Part shown: positions 1-5,318 of the stretch, piece by piece | Layout: each line of letters starts with the position of its first letter | How positions within the stretch are numbered: the first letter of the stretch is position 1 | Assembly: GCA_017538775.1 (NCBI GenBank) | Contig: JAFYIF010000061.1 | Coordinates: 1 to 5,567 of the forward strand | DNA length: 5,567 nt | Source: Oscillospiraceae bacterium | Lineage (GTDB): Bacteria > Bacillota > Clostridia > Oscillospirales > Oscillospiraceae | Reading direction: 5' to 3' | The notes under the pieces: generated by a model | Seen by the model: the letters and a program-made list of their open reading frames with translations, nothing else | What the model was told of the DNA's origin: nothing | The model's database searches: none | Program-made: the position numbers and the translations under genes

Positions 1-194
1 CGGTCGGCGTCGTCATGGTAGGTCCAGGGGCTCCAGTCCCCCTCCGTGGCGACGACGATGCTGCCCCGGGCCTGGATGCGCCCCAGCAGGTCGGCCTCCG
101 CCTCCGGCTGGGCGGTCTGGCCGCAGGCGGCCAGCGCCAGAACAAGGCCCAGCGTCAGCAGCAGGGCCAGCAGTACGGTCATAGAATGCTTCAT
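1..194 (-). CDS. Solute-binding lipoprotein of an ABC transporter, N-terminal part (SBP_bac_3-like, amino-acid type); runs off the left edge
   Basis: Only the first 64 codons are inside the window, and the frame is open to the edge. The protein starts MKHSMTVLLALLLTLGL and reaches a lipobox LAAC with Cys24, so it should be exported, lipidated on Cys24 and tethered outside the membrane. After a short Ala/Glu-rich linker comes DLLGRIQARGSIVVATEG, then DWSPWTYHD. In family 3 solute-binding proteins (polar amino-acid uptake), mature proteins commonly begin with an 'RGxLxVgt.g..pP..y.d' strand-loop that contributes to the ligand site, and this fits. The start at 194 is chosen because it gives a short basic n-region; Met5 (182) is an alternative. 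The ribosome site is mediocre: AAGGA is rather far upstream (208-212) and GGAAC lies at about 201-205. A consensus promoter lies just upstream (231-259). The substrate cannot be told from this fragment. The lipoprotein call is strong and the amino-acid-transporter call moderate. Confidence 0.82.
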   Translation of the reverse strand, partial: MKHSMTVLLALLLTLGLVLALAACGQTAQPEAEADLLGRIQARGSIVVATEGDWSPWTYHDDAD

Positions 195-230
195 GGCTCT
201 GTTCCAATCCTTTCCTTTTGAATGAATAAA

Positions 231-259
231 ACTATAGCGTGTTTTCGCCGCAAAGTCAA
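231..259 (-). promoter_or_regulatory. SigA-type promoter for the solute-binding lipoprotein gene
   Basis: Read on the minus strand, TTGACT (254-259) is followed after exactly 17 bp by TATAGT (231-236). Each box matches its consensus at five of six positions. Transcription would start near 224, giving a leader of about 30 nt before the ATG at 194. The -35 box is only three bases from the end of the rplL terminator U-tract (262-266), so termination of rplJL and initiation of this gene are packed back to back. Confidence 0.82.
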
Positions 260-261
260 GC

Positions 262-296
262 AAAAACGAAGCCGCCGCTGTTGGGCGACGGCTTCG
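262..296 (-). terminator. Rho-independent terminator of the rplJ-rplL operon
   Basis: On the minus strand CGAAGCCG (289-296) pairs perfectly with CGGCTTCG (267-274), and three more inner pairs are possible past a mismatch (285-287 with 276-278), leaving a small loop. The stem is followed at once by TTTTT (262-266). It lies 22 bases past the rplL stop codon. This is a textbook intrinsic terminator and marks the end of the ribosomal-protein transcript. Confidence 0.92.
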
Positions 297-317
297 GATG
301 GATGTGCGGGGAGCAGC

Positions 318-692
318 TTACTTCAGCTCGACGGTGGCGCCGACGCCTTCCAGCTTGGCCTTCAGGGCCTCGGCATCCTCCTTGGAGATGCCTTCCTTGA
401 TCTTGGCGGGGACGCCCTCGACCATCGCCTTGGCCTCGGCCAGGCCCAGGCCGGTGATGGCGCGGACTTCCTTGATGACCTTGATCTTCTCGGAGCCGAA
501 GCTGGTCATGACCACGTCGAACTCGGTCTTCTCTTCCACGGGCGCGGCAGCGGCGGCGGGGCCGGCGGCGACGGCGGCAGCGGCGGCGGAAACGCCGAAG
601 GTCTCCTCCAGGGCGTGGACCAGCTCAGCCAGCTCCAGCACGGTCAGGGCCTTCACTTCTTCGATCATAGCGGTAATCTTCTCGCTAGCCAT
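318..692 (-). CDS. rplL: 50S ribosomal protein L7/L12
   Basis: This 124-residue protein has the full length usual for L7/L12. Residues 1 to about 33 ([20 protein letters not shown]...) form the dimerisation domain that docks on L10. Residues about 34-52 are an Ala/Pro-rich flexible hinge. From about residue 53 runs the C-terminal domain with the hallmark [20 protein letters not shown], which contacts translational GTPases, and the protein ends [12 protein letters not shown]7/L12 dimers form the mobile ribosomal stalk that recruits and stimulates EF-Tu, EF-G, IF2 and RF3. The ATG at 692 is preceded by AAGGAGGA (702-709) at 9 nt spacing. The gene is second in the operon, 70 bases after rplJ, and is followed by an intrinsic terminator. 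The hinge-coding DNA (about 541-592) is a run of GCN alanine codons, making it very GC-rich and locally repetitive. Confidence 0.98.
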   Translation of the reverse strand: MASEKITAMIEEVKALTVLELAELVHALEETFGVSAAAAAVAAGPAAAAAPVEEKTEFDVVMTSFGSEKIKVIKEVRAITGLGLAEAKAMVEGVPAKIKEGISKEDAEALKAKLEGVGATVELK

Positions 693-762
693 GGTAATAA
701 ATCCTCCTTAATGAGTTGTTTGGTTGCGGCACGGACAAGGGGCCGCGGGGTTCGGGTGCAGC

Positions 763-1296
763 TTACTCCGCTGCGGCTTCGGTCTCCACGGGACCGCCGT
801 TCTTCTGCTCCAGGATCTGGTTGAGCACCACCGCCAGGCTGGTGATGGGAGCCAGCAGGGTCCCGAAGACCTGGGCGTACAGGGCGTCCTTGCTGGGCAG
901 GGCCGCGATGCGCGCGATCTCCTCCTCGCTCAGCACCTGGCCGTCCATGAAGGCCGCCTTGATCTGGAAGGAGTTGGCGGGCATCTTCTTGGCGAAGTCG
1001 GTGATGACGCGGAAGGGGGCGATGGGGTCGCCGTTGCTGGTGGCGAGAGAGGTCGTGCCGTGCAGCACGCCGTCGAGAGCGTCCAGGCCCAGGCTGTCCA
1101 GCGCCAGGCGGGTCAGGGTGTTCTTGATGACGGAGTATTGCACGTCGTTCTTTCGCAGCTCGCTGCGGAGCGTCGTATCCTGCGCCACGGTGATGCCCCT
1201 GTAATCCACAAGGACGCCGCTGCCCGCGTTGCGGATGCGCTCAGCCAGCGCCGCCACGACGGCCTGCTTCTCGCTGAGAACTTTTGCGTTCGGCAT
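763..1296 (-). CDS. rplJ: 50S ribosomal protein L10
   Basis: This 177-residue protein is typical in length for bacterial L10. It begins MPNAKVLSEKQAVVAALAER, carries the conserved block GVLVDYRGITVAQDTTLR (about residues 27-44) and the motif YSVIKNTLTRLA, all features of the 23S rRNA-binding N-terminal domain. Near the C-terminus, LPSKDALYAQVFGTLLAPITSLAVVLNQILEQ is the long helix that binds L7/L12 dimers. L10 anchors the stalk to the 50S subunit and, with L7/L12, represses its own operon by binding the mRNA leader. The ATG at 1296 has GGAGGTG upstream (1308-1314) with 11 nt spacing. The gene is first in rplJ-rplL, with a regulatory leader at about 1297-1444. There is no rplA immediately upstream; the neighbouring DNA holds a divergent operon. 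Confidence 0.98.
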   Translation of the reverse strand: MPNAKVLSEKQAVVAALAERIRNAGSGVLVDYRGITVAQDTTLRSELRKNDVQYSVIKNTLTRLALDSLGLDALDGVLHGTTSLATSNGDPIAPFRVITDFAKKMPANSFQIKAAFMDGQVLSEEEIARIAALPSKDALYAQVFGTLLAPITSLAVVLNQILEQKNGGPVETEAAAE

Positions 1297-1338
1297 TGTC
1301 TTGGTTTCACCTCCGGGTAATTTCTGCGCCCGAACAAG

Positions 1339-1365
1339 AAAAACTCCCCGCCAAAAGACAGGGAG
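1339..1365 (-). terminator. Attenuator (intrinsic terminator) in the rplJ leader
   Basis: On the minus strand CTCCCTG (1359-1365) pairs with CGGGGAG (1344-1350), 7 bp including one G-U pair, around an 8-base loop, followed by TTTTTC (1338-1343). It lies upstream of rplJ in the same transcript and downstream of the L10-binding fold, the place where a transcription attenuator is expected. Its stem and loop share bases 1351-1361 with the closing helix of the L10 leader, so the two structures compete. Confidence 0.8.
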
Positions 1366-1444
1366 AGAGAAAGCATCATAGGAAATGGTGCTGTTCCTCG
1401 GCAGGACTTATCGCCGGGTGGCCGCCTGCTGTCTTTGGAGCGCG
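1351..1444 (-). ncRNA. Ribosomal protein L10 leader (cis-regulatory RNA)
   Basis: This part of the rplJ 5' UTR has the Gram-positive L10 leader pattern. On the minus strand CCAAAGACAG (1429-1438) pairs with CTGTCTTTTGG (1351-1361, one bulged base). Directly inside, GCAGG (1425-1429) pairs with CCTGC (1401-1405), followed by the characteristic CCTGCCGAGG that in this family belongs to the kink-turn site bound by L10-L7/L12. A further hairpin, AGCA.CAT / ATG.TGCT, spans 1372-1392. The expected start of transcription is about 1444. In known Gram-positive examples, excess L10-L7/L12 complex binds here and causes premature termination before rplJ; I infer the same here from the overlapping terminator. 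Confidence 0.88.
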
Positions 1445-1450
1445 GGGAGT

Positions 1451-1479
1451 AGTATAGCAGATGGGCGGGGGGTTGTCAA
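1451..1479 (-). promoter_or_regulatory. Strong SigA-type promoter of rplJ-rplL
   Basis: On the minus strand TTGACA (1474-1479, perfect consensus) is followed after 17 bp by TATACT (1451-1456, five of six). This strength fits a ribosomal-protein operon. It means rplJL is transcribed independently here rather than only as part of an rplKA transcript. The transcription start should be near 1444. Confidence 0.9.
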
Positions 1480-1626
1480 GGGGGAATTTGGGGTTTTTGC
1501 AGGCAACGCACGCGTCCCCGACTGGGCGATTTGCATGGACAACAGGTGCTTGCGCTCTTTTCCCTCTTTTTTCACCGAACATGGCCCCGATCCTTTGATT
1601 TTTTTCGTGCATTTTTCCGCAGGCTG
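1480..1626. other. Spacer between divergent promoters, no gene seen
   Basis: The gene-free stretch 1297-1685 holds the L10 leader and two divergent promoters. This central part of about 147 bases contains no ORF with a ribosome site and no tRNA-like fold. It has some T-rich tracts (1494-1498, 1557-1574, 1600-1605) upstream of the plus-strand promoter. I see no convincing operator palindrome and no SigW-type motif pair. Confidence 0.6.
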
Positions 1627-1635
1627 TGCTATAAT
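1627..1635 (+). promoter_or_regulatory. Extended -10 promoter of the SPFH/zinc-ribbon/TPM operon
   Basis: TGCTATAAT is a perfect -10 hexamer (1630-1635) with the TGn extension (1627-1629). The -35 region at 17 bp spacing (GTGCAT, 1607-1612) is poor, as is common for extended -10 promoters. The start should be near 1642, giving a leader of about 44 nt. It looks like housekeeping SigA control; a TGAAAC/CGTA pair expected of SigW was looked for and not seen. Confidence 0.75.
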
Positions 1636-1648
1636 GCTCTCAATCCAC

Positions 1649-1661
1649 GGCCCTATGGGCC
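1649..1661 (+). other. Small 5'-UTR hairpin
   Basis: GGCCC-TAT-GGGCC is a perfect 5-bp GC-rich stem with a 3-base loop. It starts about seven bases into the predicted transcript and ends 9 bases before the AAAGGGG ribosome site. It may protect the 5' end of the message. It has no U-tract, so it is not a terminator. Confidence 0.55.
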
Positions 1662-1685
1662 GAACCATGAAAGGGGTTACAGACT

Positions 1686-3008
1686 ATGGGACTGATTTCT
1701 GCCGCGCTGGGCGCTGTGGGCGGTGTGCTGGCCGACCAGTGGAAGGAGTATTTTTATTGTGAGGCGATCCCCGAGAACGTGCTGGTCGTCAAGGGCAAGC
1801 ACCGGACCTCCGGGCGCTCCACCAACTACAAGGGCAGCGACAACATCATCTCCAGCGGCAGCGTCATCGCCGTGGCCGACGGGCAGTGCATGATCATCGT
1901 CGATCAGGGCCAGGTGGCGGAGCTCTGCGCCGAGCCGGGCGAGTTCGTCTATGACGCCTCCAGCGAGCCCAGCATCTTCAACGGCAATCTCAAGGACAGC
2001 ATCATCGAGACCTTCAAGCAGATCGGCAAGCGCTTCACCTTTGGCGGAGAGCCGCCGAAAGACCAGCGGGTCTACTACTTCAACACGAAAGAGCTGATCG
2101 GCAACAAGTACGGCACCCCCTCCCCCGTCCCCTTCCGCGTGGTGGACCTCCGGGCGGGCATCGACATCGACATCGCTGTGCGCTGCTTCGGCGAGTACAG
2201 CTATCACATCTGCGATCCCATCCTGTTCTATACCAACGTCTGCGGCAACGTCAGCGACGCCTTCACCCGCGACCGGCTGGACGGCCAGCTCAAGACCGAG
2301 CTGCTGACCGCCCTGCAGCCCGCCTTTGCCCGGATCAGTGAGATGGGCATCCGCTACAGCGCCCTGCCCGGACATACCGTGGAGCTGAGCGAGGCCCTGA
2401 ACCAGGTCCTCAGCAGCAAGTGGCGCGACCTGCGCGGCATCGAGATCGTCTCTTTGGGCGTGTCCTCCGTCAAGGCCAACGAGGAAGACGAGGCCATGAT
2501 CAAGGAGCTGCAGAAGAACGCCGCCTTCCGCGACCCCACCCTGGCCGCCGCCAACCTGGTGGGCGCCCAGGCCGCCGCGATGCAGAACGCTGCGAAGAAC
2601 GAGGGCGGCGCGGCCATGGCCTTCATGGGCATGAACATGGCCCAGCAGGCCGGGGGCTTCAACCCCCAGAGCCTCTACCAGATGGGCCAGCAGCAGCCCG
2701 CGCAGCCGGAACAGCCCGCCCTGCCCGCTTCCGGCTGGACCTGCCCGCAGTGCGGCACCGCCGGGATCTCCGGCAAGTTCTGCCCGGAGTGCGGCACGAA
2801 GAAGCCGGAACCGGCCAAGGGCTGGGCCTGCCCGCAGTGCGGCACCGTGAACAAGGGCAAGTTCTGCGCCGAGTGCGGCACGAAGAAGCCCGCGGACCTG
2901 CCCAAGTACAAGTGCGACAAGTGCGGCTGGGAGCCGGAGGACCCGGCCAACCCGCCCAAGTTCTGCCCGGAGTGCGGCGACCCCTTCAACGACGAAGACA
3001 AGGTCTGA
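1686..3008 (+). CDS. SPFH/Band-7 domain protein with three C-terminal zinc ribbons (YdjI-like)
   Basis: This is a 440-residue protein of the YdjI type (SPFH superfamily). Residues 1-18 are a short hydrophobic/amphipathic lead (MGLISAALGAVGGVLADQ), followed by WKEYFYCEAIPENVLVVKG and the SPFH core to about residue 270, including ADGQCMIIVDQGQVAELC and EPGEFVYD. Residues about 275-348 are Ala/Met/Gln-rich, helical then flexible. The tail holds three CxxC...CxxC ribbons: Cys353/356/366/369, 382/385/394/397 and 410/413/427/430. In B. subtilis, YdjI (SPFH) with YdjG and YdjH links the phage-shock protein PspA to the membrane; a membrane-stress scaffold role is inferred from that. ATG 1686 has AAAGGGG upstream at a normal distance. 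There is no signal peptide, so the protein should be cytoplasmic or peripheral to the membrane. It is the first gene of a three-gene operon. Ribbons 1 and 2 are near-identical, suggesting recent duplication. Such proteins are sometimes labelled 'virion core protein', which is misleading here. Confidence 0.92.
   Translation: MGLISAALGAVGGVLADQWKEYFYCEAIPENVLVVKGKHRTSGRSTNYKGSDNIISSGSVIAVADGQCMIIVDQGQVAELCAEPGEFVYDASSEPSIFNGNLKDSIIETFKQIGKRFTFGGEPPKDQRVYYFNTKELIGNKYGTPSPVPFRVVDLRAGIDIDIAVRCFGEYSYHICDPILFYTNVCGNVSDAFTRDRLDGQLKTELLTALQPAFARISEMGIRYSALPGHTVELSEALNQVLSSKWRDLRGIEIVSLGVSSVKANEEDEAMIKELQKNAAFRDPTLAAANLVGAQAAAMQNAAKNEGGAAMAFMGMNMAQQAGGFNPQSLYQMGQQQPAQPEQPALPASGWTCPQCGTAGISGKFCPECGTKKPEPAKGWACPQCGTVNKGKFCAECGTKKPADLPKYKCDKCGWEPEDPANPPKFCPECGDPFNDEDKV
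2740..2890 (+). repeat. Tandem duplication of the zinc-ribbon coding unit
   Basis: Two adjacent units encode W(T/A)CPQCGT...GKFC(P/A)ECGTKKP. Bases 2740-2760 are repeated exactly at 2827-2847 (offset 87). GGCAAGTTCTGC at 2772 recurs at 2856 (offset 84), and the GAGTGCGGCACGAAGAAGCC block also recurs. The three-base change of offset is one codon lost from the loop. The third ribbon (about 2910-2980) is related in protein but diverged in DNA. Confidence 0.85.
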
Positions 3009-3047
3009 GCCCGCGCCCGCCGATGCATCGGAAAGGAGGAATCCCCC

Positions 3048-4175
3048 TTGCCCTCCATCATCCACTATAAATGCCCGGCCTGTACCGGACCGCTGCACTA
3101 CGCCGGGGCCAGCGGAATGCTGGAGTGCGACTACTGCGGCAGCCGCTTCCCCGTGGCGGAGATCGAGGCCCAGCAGAAACCGGCGGAACAGGCCGCCCAG
3201 GAATCCTTCCAGCAACAGCAGGAGCAGCAGAGCCAGGAGGCCGCCCAGTTCGCCGCCGAGGGCTGGGACGCCTCCGGCCTGAGCAGCGCCTGGGGCGCGG
3301 AGGCGGAGGGGATGCGGGTCTACAACTGCCCCTCCTGCGGCGCGGAGCTGTTCTGTGAGGAGACCACTGCCGCCACCAGCTGCCCCTACTGCGGCAACAA
3401 CGCCATTGTCCCCGGCCAGTTCGCCGGGACCCTGAAACCGGACCTGATCCTCCCCTTCAAGCTGGACCGGGAGGCCGCCAAGGACGCGCTGAGACGCCAC
3501 TACCGCGGCAAGCACTTCCTGCCCAAGTCCTTTGAGGACCAGAACCACATCGAACAGATCCGGGGCATCTACGTCCCCTTCTGGCTGTTCAGCGGCACGG
3601 CGGAGGGCACGGCGGTCTTTTCCGGCACCCGCAGCTTTTCCCGGCGGCAGGGCAACTACCGGGTGACCACCACGGAGCACTACGACATCCAGCGCTCCGG
3701 CTCCCTGCCCTTCGACAAGGTGCCGGTGGACGCCAGCAGCAAGATCCCCGACGAACACATGGACTCCATCGAGCCCTTCGACTATGCCGATCTGCGCCCC
3801 TTCTCCACCGCCTACATGCCGGGCTACCTGGCGGACAAGTACGACGTGCCCGCCGAGCAGTGCGCCCGCCACGCGGAGGAGCGCTGCGAGCAGACCATGG
3901 TCCATGCCCTGTCCGCCACGGTCCAGGGCTATGAGACCGTTTCCCCCCTGGGGCACCAGATCTCCCTGCGGCGCGGCCTGGTCCAGTACGCCATGCTGCC
4001 CGTCTGGCTGCTGAACACAAAGTGGGAGGGCAAGGACTATCTCTTTGCCATGAACGGCCAGACCGGCAAGCTGGTGGGCGACCTGCCGGTGGACCGGAAA
4101 CGCTTCTGGGCCACCTTCGCCGCCATCGCCCTGCCCATCGCCGCCGTGCTGTCGGCTGTGATGCTGCTGATGTGA
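3048..4175 (+). CDS. TFIIB-type/double zinc-ribbon protein with C-terminal membrane anchor (YdjG-like)
   Basis: This is a 375-residue protein. The first zinc ribbon is at the N-terminus (Cys9, 12, 27, 30, in YKCPACTGPLHY...LECDYCGS). A Gln/Glu/Ala-rich, probably coiled-coil or disordered linker follows (about 38-72), then a second ribbon (Cys94, 97, 112, 115, in YNCPSCGAE...SCPYCGNN). The middle carries ILPFKL and RGIYVPFWLF, typical of this family, and a soluble beta-rich region. Residues 353-375 are a single hydrophobic helix ending the protein, so it looks tail-anchored with the ribbons in the cytoplasm. The start is TTG at 3048, chosen because a perfect AGGAGG (3034-3039) sits 8 nt upstream and the first ribbon follows directly. 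It lies 39 bases after the SPFH gene with no promoter seen. In B. subtilis the related YdjG helps place YdjI at the membrane; the same role is inferred here. The ribbons alone do not imply DNA binding. Confidence 0.9.
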   Translation: MPSIIHYKCPACTGPLHYAGASGMLECDYCGSRFPVAEIEAQQKPAEQAAQESFQQQQEQQSQEAAQFAAEGWDASGLSSAWGAEAEGMRVYNCPSCGAELFCEETTAATSCPYCGNNAIVPGQFAGTLKPDLILPFKLDREAAKDALRRHYRGKHFLPKSFEDQNHIEQIRGIYVPFWLFSGTAEGTAVFSGTRSFSRRQGNYRVTTTEHYDIQRSGSLPFDKVPVDASSKIPDEHMDSIEPFDYADLRPFSTAYMPGYLADKYDVPAEQCARHAEERCEQTMVHALSATVQGYETVSPLGHQISLRRGLVQYAMLPVWLLNTKWEGKDYLFAMNGQTGKLVGDLPVDRKRFWATFAAIALPIAAVLSAVMLLM

Positions 4176-4188
4176 GGAGGGGGAGCGG

Positions 4189-5148
4189 ATGAAACTTCGT
4201 TTGTTGAGCCTGCTGCTGAGCCTGGCGCTGCTGGCCTGCCTCTCCCCCGCCGCGCTGGCATCCGTCGAAAGCGTGACGGTGACGCAAGTCGGCGAGTTGG
4301 AGGAGGAAGCCGAGGTTTGGGCCGCGGAGGACGCCGACACCGCCTGGGAGCCGGAGGTCTCGGACTGGGCGGCGGAGGAAGCCGACGGAACAGTCCAGGC
4401 GGTCTATTACTATGACAGCGTGGGCCTGCTGACGGCGCAGCAGCGCGCGGAGCTGGAAGCCCACAGCGCCGCCATCGCGGAACGCTACGGCTTCGGCGTC
4501 TATGTCGTCGTGCTGGAGGACTACCGGACCTACGACCGCTGGAGCGTGGAGAACGCGGCGGAGGTGGTCTACCGGAGCCTGGACCTGGGCGTCGGCACGG
4601 CCAGAAGCGGCCTGATGCTGCTGCTCAGCATGGACGACCGGGACTATGACCTCTGCGCCTACGGCTACGGCCACACCGCCTTCACCGACTACGGCAAAAA
4701 CCAGCTGGCCCGGGTCTTTCTGGACGATTTCCGTTATGACGACTGGTTTGAAGGCTTCCGGGACTACCAGGACGAGGCGGAGGAGATGTTGCGCCTGGCC
4801 AACGCGGGCAGTCCCGTGGACGACCCCTACGCCGGGTACAACGGCTACAGCGGCACCCGAAGCCAGCGCGACCCCGGCGCGGTCATCGGCTTTTCCCTGC
4901 TCATCGGCTGCGTCGTCGCCCTGATCGCCTGTATGGTCATGCGCAGTAAGTCCCGCTCCGTCAAAAGCGCCCGCAGCGCCGGGACCTACGCCATCCCGGA
5001 GGGCCTATACCTGGCCGAGTCCCTGGACCGCTTCAGCCATGTCACCGAACAGCGCGTCCGGATCGAAACCGAACGCAGCGGAGGCGGCCACGGCGGCGGG
5101 ACCAGCATCAGCAGCGGCGGGTTCTCGCACTCCAGCGGGAAGTTTTGA
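4189..5148 (+). CDS. Exported TPM-domain (TLP18.3/Psb32/MOLO-1) membrane protein (YdjH-like)
   Basis: This 319-residue protein begins with a signal sequence (residues 1-24, likely cut after AALA). A lipobox-like LLAC at Cys17 makes lipidation an alternative. Residues 36-66 are strongly acidic, with 14 Asp/Glu in 31, and contain the repeat WAAEDAD / WAAEEAD. The TPM domain spans about 72-205: YYYDSVGLLTAQQRAELEAH, YGFGVYVVVLED, LMLLLSMDDRDYDLCAYG, then the helical YGKNQLARVF... segment. Residues 231-251 form one transmembrane helix followed by a basic KSRSVKSARS patch, which puts the TPM domain outside and the C-terminus inside. The tail is Gly/Ser/His-rich (298-319), as is common in this family. 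GAGGAGG overlaps the previous stop codon and lies 8 nt before ATG 4189, so translation is probably coupled. It is the last gene of the operon. B. subtilis YdjH is the functional model; the biochemical activity of the domain is unclear. Confidence 0.9.
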   Translation: MKLRLLSLLLSLALLACLSPAALASVESVTVTQVGELEEEAEVWAAEDADTAWEPEVSDWAAEEADGTVQAVYYYDSVGLLTAQQRAELEAHSAAIAERYGFGVYVVVLEDYRTYDRWSVENAAEVVYRSLDLGVGTARSGLMLLLSMDDRDYDLCAYGYGHTAFTDYGKNQLARVFLDDFRYDDWFEGFRDYQDEAEEMLRLANAGSPVDDPYAGYNGYSGTRSQRDPGAVIGFSLLIGCVVALIACMVMRSKSRSVKSARSAGTYAIPEGLYLAESLDRFSHVTEQRVRIETERSGGGHGGGTSISSGGFSHSSGKF

Positions 5149-5173
5149 GCAAGAACTTCGAGCGATGAATGCC

Positions 5174-5219
5174 AGAGGGCAAGCCCTCTCCCTCATGCAG
5201 GGAAGGGGGCTTGCCCTTT
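5174..5219 (+). terminator. Long inverted repeat, probable terminator of the SPFH/zinc-ribbon/TPM operon
   Basis: AGGGCAAGCCC (5176-5186) pairs perfectly with GGGCTTGCCCT (5207-5217). The stem continues inward with TCT/AGG, including one wobble, then CCCT/AGGG past a bulged A, closing on loop CATGC. It begins 28 bases after the TPM stop. The trailing T-run is short (TTTCGCTTGT), so termination by this hairpin is probable but not textbook. Each arm is itself nearly palindromic (GGGC-AA-GCCC). Confidence 0.72.
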
Positions 5220-5253
5220 CGCTTGTCCGGCCTTGGACATTCTTTGTTTTCTC

Positions 5254-5282
5254 TTGCAACGGGGCCTTCGCGTGTATATAAT
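5254..5282 (+). promoter_or_regulatory. SigA-type promoter of the putative toxin-antitoxin pair
   Basis: TTGCAA (5254-5259, four of six) is followed after 17 bp by a perfect TATAAT (5277-5282). Transcription would start near 5289, about 30 bases before the ATG. Type II antitoxins usually bind and repress their own promoter; no clear operator palindrome stands out besides the alternating TATATA at the -10 box. Confidence 0.75.
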
Positions 5283-5318
5283 AGAAGCAGCAAAACCCGG
5301 TGGAAAGGAGGGAGCGAT

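Noticed and set aside
13..207. 64-codon minus-strand frame starting at 207
   Set aside because: The frame starting at 194 gives a proper lipoprotein signal and solute-binding protein start; the 207 frame yields Gly/Pro/Arg-rich nonsense.
541..592. GC-rich triplet repeats in rplL
   Set aside because: They are explained by the alanine-rich hinge of L7/L12 and are not an independent repeat element.
222..1320. Long plus-strand frames opposite rplL and rplJ
   Set aside because: They lie opposite genes with unmistakable ribosomal protein sequence and have no convincing ribosome sites.
1595..1635. TTGATT at 1595-1600 as a -35 box for the SPFH operon
   Set aside because: It is 29 bp from TATAAT, far outside workable spacing; the extended -10 explains the promoter better.
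1376..1668. Small minus-strand ORFs across the divergent promoter region
   Set aside because: They cross the rplJ promoter and L10 leader, have no ribosome sites, and resemble no known protein.
3021..3030. Perfect 10-bp palindrome CGATGCATCG before the YdjG-like gene
   Set aside because: It is too short to form a stable hairpin and has no second copy nearby; likely chance.
1677..4340. 887-codon open frame on the minus strand
   Set aside because: It is antisense to two well-recognised genes, has low-complexity Gly/Ala/Leu/His-rich composition, and shows no ribosome site. It is a by-product of GC-rich codon use.
3589..4674. 361-codon minus-strand frame
   Set aside because: It overlaps the zinc-ribbon and TPM genes, is Arg/Pro/Ala-rich without domains, and is a GC-driven shadow.
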